Origin: Microcaldota archaeon
GTDB taxonomy: Archaea; Micrarchaeota; Micrarchaeia; Micrarchaeales; CABMGC01
Assembly (NCBI GenBank): GCA_021803425.1
Contig: JAJZLN010000004.1
Coordinates: 1 to 41,662, forward strand
Length of the DNA stretch: 41,662 nt
Direction of reading: 5' to 3'
The translations under genes and the position numbers were made by a program. Every line of letters begins with the position of its first letter. The stretch's first letter is position 1. The notes below the pieces were generated by a model. That model made no database searches. It had not been told where the DNA came from and saw only the letters and a list, made by a program, of their open reading frames with translations. Below, one piece after another: positions 8,501 through 17,172 of the stretch.

Positions 8501-8910
8501 CCGCCACTCAAAACTCTAGATATTGCACGTCTGCCCATGCTTTCTATTACTTCTATCTCAGCGCCCTGCTTCATGGACCCTTTCAGATCCTCCGGTACTG
8601 GCACTTCATACGTTTCGTAGCTCTCAAGATCCATGAGCTGCGCCATGCCTTCCGATATTGAAACTACCTGTGCCTTCTTTTTGTTTATTATAGGGACCTC
8701 TATGTCTGCAGAGCTTGGTTTAAGCAGTGTCTTCTTCTGTCCGTCGAATATGCCAACAGCCGTGACTCTCATCTTTGCTGCCCCGTGTTTTCCTGGAGAT
8801 GAGACATCAAGCTCTACCACCCGGCATGGAATCCCATCTATCAGTATGAATCTTCCAGGCTTAATGTCCTTCATAGAGGCATACATTATGTCTTCACTCA
8901 AAAGAACCAC
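8497..8910 (-). CDS. Translation initiation factor aIF5A
   Basis: A 137-residue elongation/initiation factor 5A, which helps ribosomes through stalling sequences. It carries the hypusine loop SSPGKHGAAK, in which the Lys of GKHG is the residue converted to deoxyhypusine/hypusine. The N-terminal SH3-like domain (GRFILIDGIPCRVVELD) and a C-terminal OB domain complete the family architecture. The GTG at 8910 lies 27 nt from the centre of a TATA box, so a leaderless mRNA starting at this GTG is plausible. An in-frame ATG at 8886 would give a 129-residue protein closer to the usual length. No deoxyhypusine synthase gene is in the window. Confidence 0.93.
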   Translation of the reverse strand: MVLLSEDIMYASMKDIKPGRFILIDGIPCRVVELDVSSPGKHGAAKMRVTAVGIFDGQKKTLLKPSSADIEVPIINKKKAQVVSISEGMAQLMDLESYETYEVPVPEDLKGSMKQGAEIEVIESMGRRAISRVLSGG

Positions 8911-8932
8911 GCTACTTAATAAAACACTGAAA

Positions 8933-8940
8933 TTTATAAA
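8933..8940 (-). promoter_or_regulatory. TATA box of the aIF5A-eS24-eS31-CPBP-trmJ operon
   Basis: Palindromic TTTATAAA is centred 27 nt before the aIF5A GTG, which places the transcription start on or next to that codon. It lies in the 111-nt spacer after the ftsZ operon, so the translation genes have their own promoter. Confidence 0.6.
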
Positions 8941-9021
8941 GCCTTATACCGGATGCTGGTATCTGTTTTCAAAGCAACAAAAACAAAATAGAGGGCTCTT
9001 GAAAAAGCCCTCGACCAAAAA

Positions 9022-10041
9022 TCAGTACAGCCTTCCTATGCTTTCGATGCTGAGCGCACTTGCAGTCTCCTCTTCCCTGCGCCTCTCTCCGAATTTGGCT
9101 TTTACGCCAGTAACAACTGACATTACCCGCACTTCATCCGCAAGCTCAGGAACCAACCTTGCTCCGAATATTACATTTGCGTTGTCAGCAACTCCAGCCG
9201 TCACTCCTGCACCTATCTCGGTAGCCTCGCTTATTGTCAGATTCGTGCCTCCGACCACTTGTATTAAACCTCCCTTAGCTCCATCATAGTCAACAGTAAG
9301 CAGAGGATGCGTCCTTGTGGACTTTATGGCTTGAGCTACTCTTTCAGTGCCCTTTCCATATCCTAAACTTATTACAGCTGTGCCCGTATTCTTTACCACA
9401 TTCTTGAGGTCTGCAAAATCGAGATTTATAAGGCTGGGCAGGGTTATGGTATCCGCTATTCCTTTTACTGCATTGCCAGTCACATTATCCACTACCTCAA
9501 ATGCCTTCTCTATTGGAAGATTTGGCACATATGAAAGCAATTTATCGTTTTCAATGACTATGGTGCAATCAGCTTCCTTATTCAGCTGCTCAAGACCCCA
9601 ATCAGCTTTTTGCCTTCTGCTCCTCTCAAGTGAAAAAGGATAGGTCACTGTAGCTATTACAGTCGCCCCGGTCTCTCTCGCAACCTTTGCGACTATCGGA
9701 GCCGCACCGGTTCCTGTGCCTCCACCCATTCCGGCAGCAATGAATACAAGACTGTATCCTTCCAGCGCAGCCTCTATTTCATGCCTGCTCACGTCCGCGC
9801 ACTTGGAAGCTACTTCCGGAAAGCCTCCGGCACCAAGTCCATTGGTTATCTCCTTTCCTATAAGGAGCTTCTTATTGGCTTTTATCATGTTCAGATGGCC
9901 TATATCAGTATTTATGGCCAATGTGTCTGCACTCTTTATACCATAGTTGAACAACCTGTTTACCAGGTTGCTTCCCTGTCCTCCCACTCCCACTACAGCT
10001 ATCCTGGGAGCAAAGCCGTCATAATCGAACTGGTCTGCCAT
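9022..10041 (-). CDS. ftsZ: Cell division protein FtsZ, second gene of the pair
   Basis: Tubulin-like GTPase of 339 residues that forms the division ring. Seen: VGVGGQGSN nucleotide-binding loop near residue 17, the tubulin signature GGGTGTG (106-112), and an intact T7 catalytic loop NLDFAD, so GTP hydrolysis should be possible. A charged linker (Arg/Glu-rich) leads to a short C-terminal peptide ending ESIGRLY, a candidate docking peptide for SepF or other partners. GGTGA at 10048-10052 is a clear ribosome binding site. The gene follows the other ftsZ by 29 nt. Its assignment to archaeal FtsZ1 or FtsZ2 is not settled by eye. Confidence 0.93.
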   Translation of the reverse strand: MADQFDYDGFAPRIAVVGVGGQGSNLVNRLFNYGIKSADTLAINTDIGHLNMIKANKKLLIGKEITNGLGAGGFPEVASKCADVSRHEIEAALEGYSLVFIAAGMGGGTGTGAAPIVAKVARETGATVIATVTYPFSLERSRRQKADWGLEQLNKEADCTIVIENDKLLSYVPNLPIEKAFEVVDNVTGNAVKGIADTITLPSLINLDFADLKNVVKNTGTAVISLGYGKGTERVAQAIKSTRTHPLLTVDYDGAKGGLIQVVGGTNLTISEATEIGAGVTAGVADNANVIFGARLVPELADEVRVMSVVTGVKAKFGERRREEETASALSIESIGRLY

Positions 10042-10070
10042 TTCTATTCACCAATATCTAAAATAGCAGT

Positions 10071-11117
10071 TCATATCATTTCCAGCCCGCCGTACTGGAC
10101 CTTTCGGGGCTCGTCGGCAAACTTGCCGACGATACTTGCACCCTTCACTCCAGTGACTATTGCCACTATCTCAAGCTGGCCTTCGTAACCTGGTATGATC
10201 CTTGCGCCCCACTTTACGTTTGCCTTAGGGTCCATCTTTTCGGTTATTATCTCTCCTGCCTTTATAGCATCTCCAAGGCTGAGATCGGACGCTCCGGATA
10301 TGTGTATCAGCGCGCCCTTGGCGTTCTCAAAGTCAACGTCAAGCAGCTTGTTCTTTAGCACCGACTCTGCGGCAGATGTCACTTTGTCGTTTCCTTTTCC
10401 AGTGCCTACAGATATGAATCCCACATCTCCGCTTCCCATTATTGCCCTTACATCGGCAAAATCTATATTTATCAAGCTAGGCTGAGTTATTGTCCAAACA
10501 AGCCCGCCTATTGCCTTTGCAAGTATGTCATCTGCAACTGCAAATGCCTCATTCATAGGCAAATTAGGCACGAGCTTAACCAACCTGTTGTTGTCAAGCA
10601 GAATGACGCTGTCGCTGAATTTCCTAAGCTTCTGTATTCCTTCCTCTGCCTTTACCTTCCTTACCCTTTCAAGATCAAACGGATAAGTTACCATCGCAAC
10701 TACAATAGCTCCCTGCTCCTTTGCAATCTGCGCTATTACAGGAACTGCGCCTGTTCCGGTACCGCCTCCCATTCCTGCACAAAGGAATACCAACTGAGCT
10801 CCTGCAAGAATCTCCTCAAGCTGCTGCCTGTCGGCCTCAGCCGCCTTTGCACCAACTTCAGGATCCCCTCCGGCCCCTAGACCGCGAGTCATGCTCTTCC
10901 CTATAAGTATCTTTTTTATCCTGTCATCCACTATCTTGAAGTGAGTTACATCAGTGTTTACCGCAATGAGGTCTGTGCCCTTGACTCCAACCTTCAAAAG
11001 ACGGTTTACTGTGTTGTTCCCTCCGCCTCCAACTCCGATCGTCACTATCTTTATCTGTGGAGAGCCGCCGCTAGGGCTCTCAGCATTATTTCCGAGTTCA
11101 CTACCAAATTCTACCAT
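10071..11117 (-). CDS. ftsZ: Cell division protein FtsZ, first gene of the pair (FtsZ2-like)
   Basis: Tubulin-like GTPase of 348 residues. Seen: a 22-residue acidic/polar N-terminal extension, IGVGGGGNNTVNRL, GGGTGTG (117-123), and the intact T7 loop NIDFAD. The protein ends in YGGLEMI, a different C-terminal peptide from its neighbour. The NNTVNRL segment, the DNNRLVKLVPNLP region and WGARI recall haloarchaeal FtsZ2. It is the promoter-proximal gene of the two-gene operon. The two proteins differ throughout, so this is an old paralogue pair rather than a recent duplication. Archaea with two FtsZs use them for distinct steps of ring assembly and constriction. Confidence 0.93.
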   Translation of the reverse strand: MVEFGSELGNNAESPSGGSPQIKIVTIGVGGGGNNTVNRLLKVGVKGTDLIAVNTDVTHFKIVDDRIKKILIGKSMTRGLGAGGDPEVGAKAAEADRQQLEEILAGAQLVFLCAGMGGGTGTGAVPVIAQIAKEQGAIVVAMVTYPFDLERVRKVKAEEGIQKLRKFSDSVILLDNNRLVKLVPNLPMNEAFAVADDILAKAIGGLVWTITQPSLINIDFADVRAIMGSGDVGFISVGTGKGNDKVTSAAESVLKNKLLDVDFENAKGALIHISGASDLSLGDAIKAGEIITEKMDPKANVKWGARIIPGYEGQLEIVAIVTGVKGASIVGKFADEPRKVQYGGLEMI

Positions 11118-11146
11118 ATTATCGCCTAATGAATCTTAACTCAGGT

Positions 11147-11160
11147 ATATATTTAAATAT
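11147..11160 (-). promoter_or_regulatory. TATA box of the ftsZ operon
   Basis: An AT-rich box (TATATTTAAATAT on the plus strand) is centred about 36 nt before the first ftsZ ATG, predicting a leader near 10 nt. It is the only strong TATA-like sequence before this operon. Confidence 0.5.
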
Positions 11161-11283
11161 CTTTTGTGGGGTTTTTTGTATCATGTTGGCTGATATTACA
11201 GTATTAGATTATATATCCAGATAAAATTTACACTATAAAAGTATCTTATATAATAAACAGATAAAAGCAGTAAATGCAAAAAT

Positions 11284-11616
11284 ATGCGTGGTTTTGGTAT
11301 TATGGCTGCAGTAATGGGAAGGAAAGAAATCCTTAAGAAAATAAGGGAATCTTCACTCACTGAATTTCAGAAAAAGGTGCTTGTTGCGACGTTAAATATC
11401 CCAAGGGGCAAGACTATGACATACAAGGAAATTGCAAAGCTGGCTGGAAATCCGCGAGCATACCGGGCTGCTGGAACTGCCCTTGGAAAAAATCCTTTTG
11501 CACCTCTTGTTCCATGCCACAGGGTAATAAGAAGCGATGGGAAAATAGGAAACTATTCTGCGCAAGGCGGAACAAAAAGAAAAATACGACTTCTCAAAAT
11601 TGAAAGGGCGATTTAA
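11284..11616 (+). CDS. ogt: O6-alkylguanine-DNA alkyltransferase, C-terminal domain only
   Basis: A 110-residue suicide DNA-repair protein that moves an alkyl group from O6-guanine to its own cysteine. Seen: the helix-turn-helix region (TYKEIAKLAGNPRAYRAAGTAL), then the active-site motif PCHRVI with Cys78. The cysteine is present, so it is not an alkyltransferase-like (ATL) protein, which would have Trp or Ala there. The N-terminal RNase-H-like domain of ordinary Ogt/MGMT is missing, leaving only the catalytic DNA-binding domain. ATGs at 11302 and 11314 are alternative starts. TATAAAAG near 11235 precedes it. It stands alone between ftsZ and the DNA ligase gene. Confidence 0.85.
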   Translation: MRGFGIMAAVMGRKEILKKIRESSLTEFQKKVLVATLNIPRGKTMTYKEIAKLAGNPRAYRAAGTALGKNPFAPLVPCHRVIRSDGKIGNYSAQGGTKRKIRLLKIERAI

Positions 11617-11747
11617 CCTTATTTTGCGTCTGAACGCATCGGAATTACTCCCAGTGCCGTCTATCCTTTTGAAGTCCGTTAGATTAATATTTGCGCTCAA
11701 TAACAAATTAATCTGATGCACTGGAACCATGCGCTTTTGTTTGCCTG

Positions 11748-13514
11748 CTAATCGGCAACCTTTACCTTCTTCTGCATCTTGAACATCTCTATGATCTCAT
11801 CTGTTGTGGTTGCTTCCCCCGAACCCTTGTCCTCACGTATTCCGTCGCTCACAAGCCTAGGGAATCTAAGCGCATAGCCAGGTTCCTCATCGCCGCCTCT
11901 ACCGCAGGTATGCATTGGGGATCTTGTTATCTCATCGGCCCTTACAGTAATCACATACCGTGGCTCCACCCAGAAATCCGGAGATATCAAAGCATCCACC
12001 CTAGCAGGCTTTTTTGCAACTTTTATCTTTTTGAGCGCGCCGCTCAGCGCCTTCATCTGCTTCTCGCTGAATCCGGTGCCTATCTTAGATATGGTCTCGA
12101 ACATATCCCTATTGCTGTTATACGTTCCGGAAAGAAGCCCTCCAAGCCCAAATTCGGTCCTTTGGCCCCTTCCAAGATAATAACCAAGTATAACAAGATC
12201 TACAGTGTCTGAAAGCTCGCCTCTGTAGCTTCTCTTCAGCTTTATCCACCCAAACTTTCTGGCTCCGGCTACATAGACGGAATTCAACTCCTTTGCGACT
12301 ATGCCTTCAAGCCCCTTTTCTATTGACTCTTCAAAATACTTGTCTATTTGCTTCGGATTTTCAGCTATTATCCTGTCGGAAAGCCTTATCAGACCATCCC
12401 CTTTTATTATTTCCTCAAGCCTTTTCCTGCGCTCGCTGTACGGCCTGCCTAGATAATCCTCGCCGTCGAGATACATCAGATCAAATGAAAACAGGTGCAT
12501 CGGAAATTCGATGCTCTTCTCCTCGACCCCGTGCTTCCTTTTCCTCTGTATCGTCTCCTGGAAAGGCCTGAACTCTCCGGTAGCTTCATCAAAGGATATG
12601 GCCTCGCCCTCAAATATTGCATTTTTCACGCCGACTTCTACAAGTGCAGCCTTGGAGATGTCCGGAAACATCTCCGTAATGTCCTCAAGATTTCTTGAGA
12701 ACATCTTTACTCTGCCGCCCTTTTTATCCAAATGTACTTGCACCCTTAACCCGTCATATTTGCTCTCTACAGCACACCTGCCACCCATCTTCTCCAGTAT
12801 TTGTGGTGAGGTAGGAAGCCTCTCTGCGAGCGACGGCCTTATCGGGCTGAAAAGCGAAACCTTTATGTTCTGCACGCCTATAATCCCGTGCACCGCCAAC
12901 ATTTCACCTACCTTGCCAAGGTCGCTGCATATATTATAGGCATTCTCAAGCATTGGTTTGTTTTCTCTTGTTCCGGTGTATGCCTTAGACAGCGCTTCAA
13001 GTATCGTTGCATCTCCTGCGCCAAGCCGCAGTATGCCTAAAGCAAATCGAGTAACATATCTGGACCCGAGAGGCGATGACGATGCAAGCAGCTCTACAAG
13101 CATTTTTATCTTTATGTCCCGGCTGCCAGAACCCGATGTCCTTGCAATCTTCAGCATTGATTCAAAAACATGTTTCACTTCGAAATCCTTTCTGGAGAAT
13201 GTCCTTAACCTGCTCTTTCCGATGAATTCTTCGGCAGTTATGCCCATGTCTCCTGTCTTCTTGTATGATTTAAATACTTCATCATTTTGGTAACCGCTTG
13301 CTGTGGCTATCGCGGCTTCAGCGAACTTTTCGGCTATGCCTATCTGCACTCCCTCAAACGGAGGTGCCAGTACTCCTTGAGTCATTAATACGAGCTCCCT
13401 TATCTCCCCAGATTTAGACTTTGAGAACATCTCCGCAAGTATGTCTACCATTGCAATTCTGGAGGAGGTGCCTTCAAGCCTTTCATAGTATTTCGCAACT
13501 TCCTCAAAAAGCAT
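11748..13514 (-). CDS. lig: ATP-dependent DNA ligase
   Basis: A 588-residue replicative DNA ligase of archaeal type. Seen: an N-terminal helical DNA-binding domain, the adenylation motif I ESKYDGLRVQ (catalytic Lys near residue 251), motif III (FEGEAISFD), motif IV (EGIVAKE), motif V (WIKLKR), and a C-terminal OB domain with the RFPR motif (ALRFPRLVSDGIREDKG). ATG 13514 gives MLFEEVAKYYERLEG, the standard family N-terminus, so the upstream in-frame TTG at 13535 is unlikely. It is transcribed away from the HemK2-like gene, and the two start codons are separated by only 67 nt. Confidence 0.94.
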   Translation of the reverse strand: MLFEEVAKYYERLEGTSSRIAMVDILAEMFSKSKSGEIRELVLMTQGVLAPPFEGVQIGIAEKFAEAAIATASGYQNDEVFKSYKKTGDMGITAEEFIGKSRLRTFSRKDFEVKHVFESMLKIARTSGSGSRDIKIKMLVELLASSSPLGSRYVTRFALGILRLGAGDATILEALSKAYTGTRENKPMLENAYNICSDLGKVGEMLAVHGIIGVQNIKVSLFSPIRPSLAERLPTSPQILEKMGGRCAVESKYDGLRVQVHLDKKGGRVKMFSRNLEDITEMFPDISKAALVEVGVKNAIFEGEAISFDEATGEFRPFQETIQRKRKHGVEEKSIEFPMHLFSFDLMYLDGEDYLGRPYSERRKRLEEIIKGDGLIRLSDRIIAENPKQIDKYFEESIEKGLEGIVAKELNSVYVAGARKFGWIKLKRSYRGELSDTVDLVILGYYLGRGQRTEFGLGGLLSGTYNSNRDMFETISKIGTGFSEKQMKALSGALKKIKVAKKPARVDALISPDFWVEPRYVITVRADEITRSPMHTCGRGGDEEPGYALRFPRLVSDGIREDKGSGEATTTDEIIEMFKMQKKVKVAD

Positions 13515-13581
13515 GCAATCTAATATATCATACAATATACAATTAAAAATATCATAGGACGAATCAATTGGTCGGGATCAG

Positions 13582-14187
13582 ATGGAGTATCTAGGCTTAG
13601 AAATAAAAACCAACAGCAGAGTGTATCCTGTTGCAGAAGACTCGCTCCTTGCGGCGGAGCTGATAGAATCAGAAATACCTAAATTTGGTGACGGAACGGC
13701 TGTCATAGACATGGGCTGCGGGACAGGAATACTCGGGCTTGTTGCGGCAAAGCACCCAAATGTAAAAAGCGTTGTATTTGCAGATATAAACGAATATGCA
13801 ATAGAACTGAGCAGGGAAAATGCGGCTGAAAACAAGGATATAATACAAGCCAAATGCACATTCATAAAGAGCGACCTTTTTGCAGATATATATGGATCTT
13901 TCGATTTTGCAATATTCAATGCGCCATACCTGGCAGAAAACGATAAGATTCAGCTGTCAGAATCATGGTACGGAGGCAAAGGAGGGATAGAAGTTTCAAT
14001 CAATTTCATTAATGCCGCGCTGAAACACATTAAAGATTACGGAAGGATACTCTTAGTATACAGCTCATTGAGCGACATGGACTCCCTGCTTAAAAACTTT
14101 GACGATCTTGGATTGAATATAGAAGCTCAGAAAAAATTACACATAAGCTTTGAGGATATAATCGCATGCATCCTAAAGAAAGAATGA
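13582..14187 (+). CDS. HemK2/Mtq2-like protein methyltransferase
   Basis: A 201-residue Rossmann-fold SAM methyltransferase. Seen: the archaeal HemK2 N-terminal pattern VYPVAEDSLLAAE, SAM loop DMGCGTGILGL (43-53), and the catalytic motif NAPYL at 113-117 in place of the usual NPPYL. HemK2 (Mtq2) with partner Trm112 methylates the glutamine of the GGQ motif in release factor aRF1, or acts on lysine or other targets in some lineages. No Trm112 gene is visible here. The Pro-to-Ala change keeps the Asn and the Pro-Tyr that bind the substrate amide. It ends 6 nt from the convergent ABC transporter gene. Confidence 0.78.
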   Translation: MEYLGLEIKTNSRVYPVAEDSLLAAELIESEIPKFGDGTAVIDMGCGTGILGLVAAKHPNVKSVVFADINEYAIELSRENAAENKDIIQAKCTFIKSDLFADIYGSFDFAIFNAPYLAENDKIQLSESWYGGKGGIEVSINFINAALKHIKDYGRILLVYSSLSDMDSLLKNFDDLGLNIEAQKKLHISFEDIIACILKKE

Positions 14188-14193
14188 CATAAT

Positions 14194-16797
14194 TCAGACG
14201 GTTTCATTGACGAGTTTTAGTGACCTGGCGTCGATCCTGTTTAACCATATATTGTAAATGTTTCCGTCCTTTCCAAAAAGCACTACCTTATCCTTCAATA
14301 CGAGAACATTCCTCCTGGAGGGAGTGTTGACACTCAGGACTCCTTTATCGGTAACTACGGTCCATTCTATCTCATCACCGCGTATGTTTATTCCCTTTAC
14401 GCTTTTTACCGATGGAGAAAAGAATGAGTAATTAATCGCATATTCAATGATTTTTGCAGAACTAGAATCCAGCTTTCTATAATCCTCTATGAATAGGACT
14501 TCATCGCCTTTGTTGTAGCAGAGAGCTATAAAATGAGGGTCAGATACAGGAAAATAGGGGATTGGGCAAAGATCTTTCATGATTCTATTACTTATCTTCA
14601 AATTCACCCTGCTTTTCGTAGATCCTGAATGAATCGCCACATCTTTGTAATTTTTTATGATCTTGCCTTTTAGGTAACCTTCAAGAGACTGGAATTTGTT
14701 GGAGCCGCGGGCATTCCAATTTAAATAATTCTGGCTTTTTATCTGATCCCTGAAAATCCTGTAAAGCGCACCCTTCTTTTTTATAAGGTCCATGGGCTTT
14801 CCGCTTTCTATGATTATCCCGTTTTCCATAACTATCGCCCTGTCGGATCCAAGCACCTCGTGAAGATTGTGCGTCACGAATATTGTAGTCTTGCCTTTAG
14901 ACAGATTGAGAACGCCGCCATATACTTCCTGTTCGCTTATGAAATCTAGATTTGAAGTGGCCTCATCCATTATTACTATATCTGGCATCTTTATGATGGC
15001 GCGTGCTATGGACATTCTTTGCTTCTGGCCTCCTGAAAGAGCGCTTCCTCTCTCTCCAAGATTTGTATCATATATAAAAGGCATGGCACGTATCTCATCG
15101 TGTATCTTTGCTGCCTTGCATGCAGCTATCACATCTATCAATCTTACCTGCCTGTTAGTTCCGTATGCTATATTGTATGCCACGCTATCATCAAACATTG
15201 TGACATCCTGGGGCACATACGCTATCCTGTCCCTAAGATAATTTACATCCACCTCCTTGACATCTGCGCTGTTTATCTTTATGGAGCCACTCTCCACATC
15301 ATAAAACCGCATAAGCAGTTTTGACATGGTAGATTTTCCGCACCCGCTTCTACCTACAAGAGCTATTTTTTCACCGCGTTGAATCTGTATATTCATGTTT
15401 TTTATTACTGGATTGAACTTTTCATACCCGAAATTCACGTTTTGGAATTTTATGTCCCCGATAAGACTAGGCTTTATGGCATTCTCGGAATTTTTGACGT
15501 CAAGCTCCGTATTAAGGACTTCCCTAAGCCTATCTCCAGATGTTATCCCCCTCTGTATGAAGGGAATCACGTTGCTCAGGTTGTTTATTGGGGCGTAAAA
15601 TTGGATTATGTAAGCAACAAACGCGGTTATCACTCCAAGAGGCAGCACGCCCGCTATAACCTCATTGCCTCCGATCCACCATATTATCACGCTTGACGCT
15701 GCAGTTATAAATCCGAGAACCGGCCAGTAATTCAAATTCATTTTAACTACTTCTATCTGCGAATTATAATGCTTCTTGAGATATTCGCCTAGACGCTTGT
15801 TTTCAAACTCTTCCTTTGAGAAAGACTTTATTATGAAATGATTATTCAGAGTATCAGCTATCAAAGCAGTCGTATCTGCGCTCCTTCTCCAGTTTTTATG
15901 ATAAAATCTGTGGCTTCTCTTCCTGTAGCTTACCAGCGCGGCAAGTATGAATGGTACTGGTATAAGCACATAGACAGCAAGCTGTGCGTTGATTATGAAA
16001 AGTATCGAACCTATTCCGATTAATGTAAGGAAGTTTGTTGCAAGGGTCGGCACGCCCCATATCATCAGCCACTGCGCATTGCCCACATCACTTGTCAATC
16101 TCGATATTATCCTTCCGCTTGGCATCCGGTCTATGAATGACGACGAGAGCGAGGTGACATGCCTGTACACTGTGGTTATGAGATCGTTTATTACAAGGTA
16201 TCCTGCTTTATTCAATATGTAATTTTGGCCTACCGTAACGAGAGCAACGCAGACATATGACGCTACCAATACCCCTATTAGCTCATAAAAAAGCGCTATG
16301 GAATGCGAATGGGACAAAATAACATTGTCTATTAGTACTGCAAGCACATATGGGGGGAGAAGATTCAGCAGCGTAAGGGCTATTGACAGCAATACGCCGA
16401 ATGCAAGCGTTGCTCTATATTCATTAAGAAATCCGTACAACCAAAGCAGAGTACCTAGCTTTTCTTCCTCTCTCTTTGTCTCCTTTGCAAAGCTTATGTT
16501 TGCCGAATCCCCATTGATCCTCTTATTCAAGACTTCTGAAAATGCAATTGCATCAGCCAGCTTGCCCTTAGTAAAATATGCCGCTTCAACTGCCTTCCCG
16601 TTCCTCATATAAAGCAAAAGACGGCATATCCCAATGCCCTGTTCAACCTCCGAGTGCTTTATTTCGGATATTAACACAAATTTCGGCTTATTTCCCTTCT
16701 CTCCTATAATCAATGTATTTCCTTCTATTCTTATTGTAGAGTATTTGAAATTAAGATTTTCATCAAGGTCAAACCCTATTTCATTGGCATTTGGCAT
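14194..16797 (-). CDS. ABC exporter with N-terminal extension and C-terminal DUF1854-like domain
   Basis: A single-chain half-exporter of 867 residues. The first 100 residues are soluble (small beta-rich domain). Six membrane segments follow, then a nucleotide-binding domain with Walker A VGRSGCGKST (near 480), signature LSGGQ (near 585), Walker B IVIMDEATSNLD and H-loop THNLHE. After a short linker the last ~130 residues match DUF1854 by pattern (FPVSDPHFIALC..., FIEDYRKLD, EWTVVTDKG, LFGKDGNIYNI). In bacteria this domain occurs with exporters linked to cyanophycin gene clusters, and the substrate is unproven. ATG 16797 lies 27 nt from the TATA centre, supporting a leaderless start over TTG 16818. 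Confidence 0.85.
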   Translation of the reverse strand: MPNANEIGFDLDENLNFKYSTIRIEGNTLIIGEKGNKPKFVLISEIKHSEVEQGIGICRLLLYMRNGKAVEAAYFTKGKLADAIAFSEVLNKRINGDSANISFAKETKREEEKLGTLLWLYGFLNEYRATLAFGVLLSIALTLLNLLPPYVLAVLIDNVILSHSHSIALFYELIGVLVASYVCVALVTVGQNYILNKAGYLVINDLITTVYRHVTSLSSSFIDRMPSGRIISRLTSDVGNAQWLMIWGVPTLATNFLTLIGIGSILFIINAQLAVYVLIPVPFILAALVSYRKRSHRFYHKNWRRSADTTALIADTLNNHFIIKSFSKEEFENKRLGEYLKKHYNSQIEVVKMNLNYWPVLGFITAASSVIIWWIGGNEVIAGVLPLGVITAFVAYIIQFYAPINNLSNVIPFIQRGITSGDRLREVLNTELDVKNSENAIKPSLIGDIKFQNVNFGYEKFNPVIKNMNIQIQRGEKIALVGRSGCGKSTMSKLLMRFYDVESGSIKINSADVKEVDVNYLRDRIAYVPQDVTMFDDSVAYNIAYGTNRQVRLIDVIAACKAAKIHDEIRAMPFIYDTNLGERGSALSGGQKQRMSIARAIIKMPDIVIMDEATSNLDFISEQEVYGGVLNLSKGKTTIFVTHNLHEVLGSDRAIVMENGIIIESGKPMDLIKKKGALYRIFRDQIKSQNYLNWNARGSNKFQSLEGYLKGKIIKNYKDVAIHSGSTKSRVNLKISNRIMKDLCPIPYFPVSDPHFIALCYNKGDEVLFIEDYRKLDSSSAKIIEYAINYSFFSPSVKSVKGINIRGDEIEWTVVTDKGVLSVNTPSRRNVLVLKDKVVLFGKDGNIYNIWLNRIDARSLKLVNETV

Positions 16798-16821
16798 AGA
16801 ATCAGATACTTCCTTCAAATA

Positions 16822-16827
16822 TTTAAA
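16822..16827 (-). promoter_or_regulatory. TATA box of the ABC exporter gene
   Basis: A TTTAAA core within AAATATTTAAAAAC is centred 27 nt before ATG 16797, so the transcript should begin at the start codon. This decides the start. Confidence 0.55.
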
Positions 16828-16829
16828 AA

Positions 16830-17172
16830 CTCTATGTCAGGTCAAGAAATCTGGGAACAACTGCGCTTAGGCACTGAGATCAATCAGCCCGCAATCAACA
16901 GTCTTACTGTTTTGGATCTGATTTTCATATCCGCGCGCCTGCTGCGAAAAATGAGGCCTAAGGCTGGACATAAGCAAAAACGCAGCGAATAACAGGATAA
17001 AAGAACTATCAACAGACAGAAGATAAGTAACACTCGCAGAGACTGTTGCCAATAAGGTGCAGAAGGCACTGCAAACAATGTAGCTGAACCAAAAGCATAC
17101 CTCAGTATCAAAAACAATCAATCAGGAGGGAGGCCTCAGGTTTTAATCCGAGGAAGGCATTACAATAAATAT
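16830..17172. other. 343-nt spacer, possibly coding for a small membrane protein
   Basis: No recognisable gene. On the minus strand, 16867-17121 is open for 84 codons from a TTG and would give two hydrophobic segments followed by a polar tail. A second overlapping frame (16884-17117) is also open and hydrophobic. Two open frames in the same bases, no ATG, no ribosome binding site and no family resemblance make coding unlikely. The GC-rich partial dyad GGAGGCCTCAGG near 17128-17139 lies just downstream of sufS. Confidence 0.25.

Noticed and set aside
16867-17121. 84-codon hydrophobic minus-strand frame downstream of sufS
   Set aside because: TTG start without ribosome binding site and a second overlapping open frame; kept only as a weak note on the spacer.
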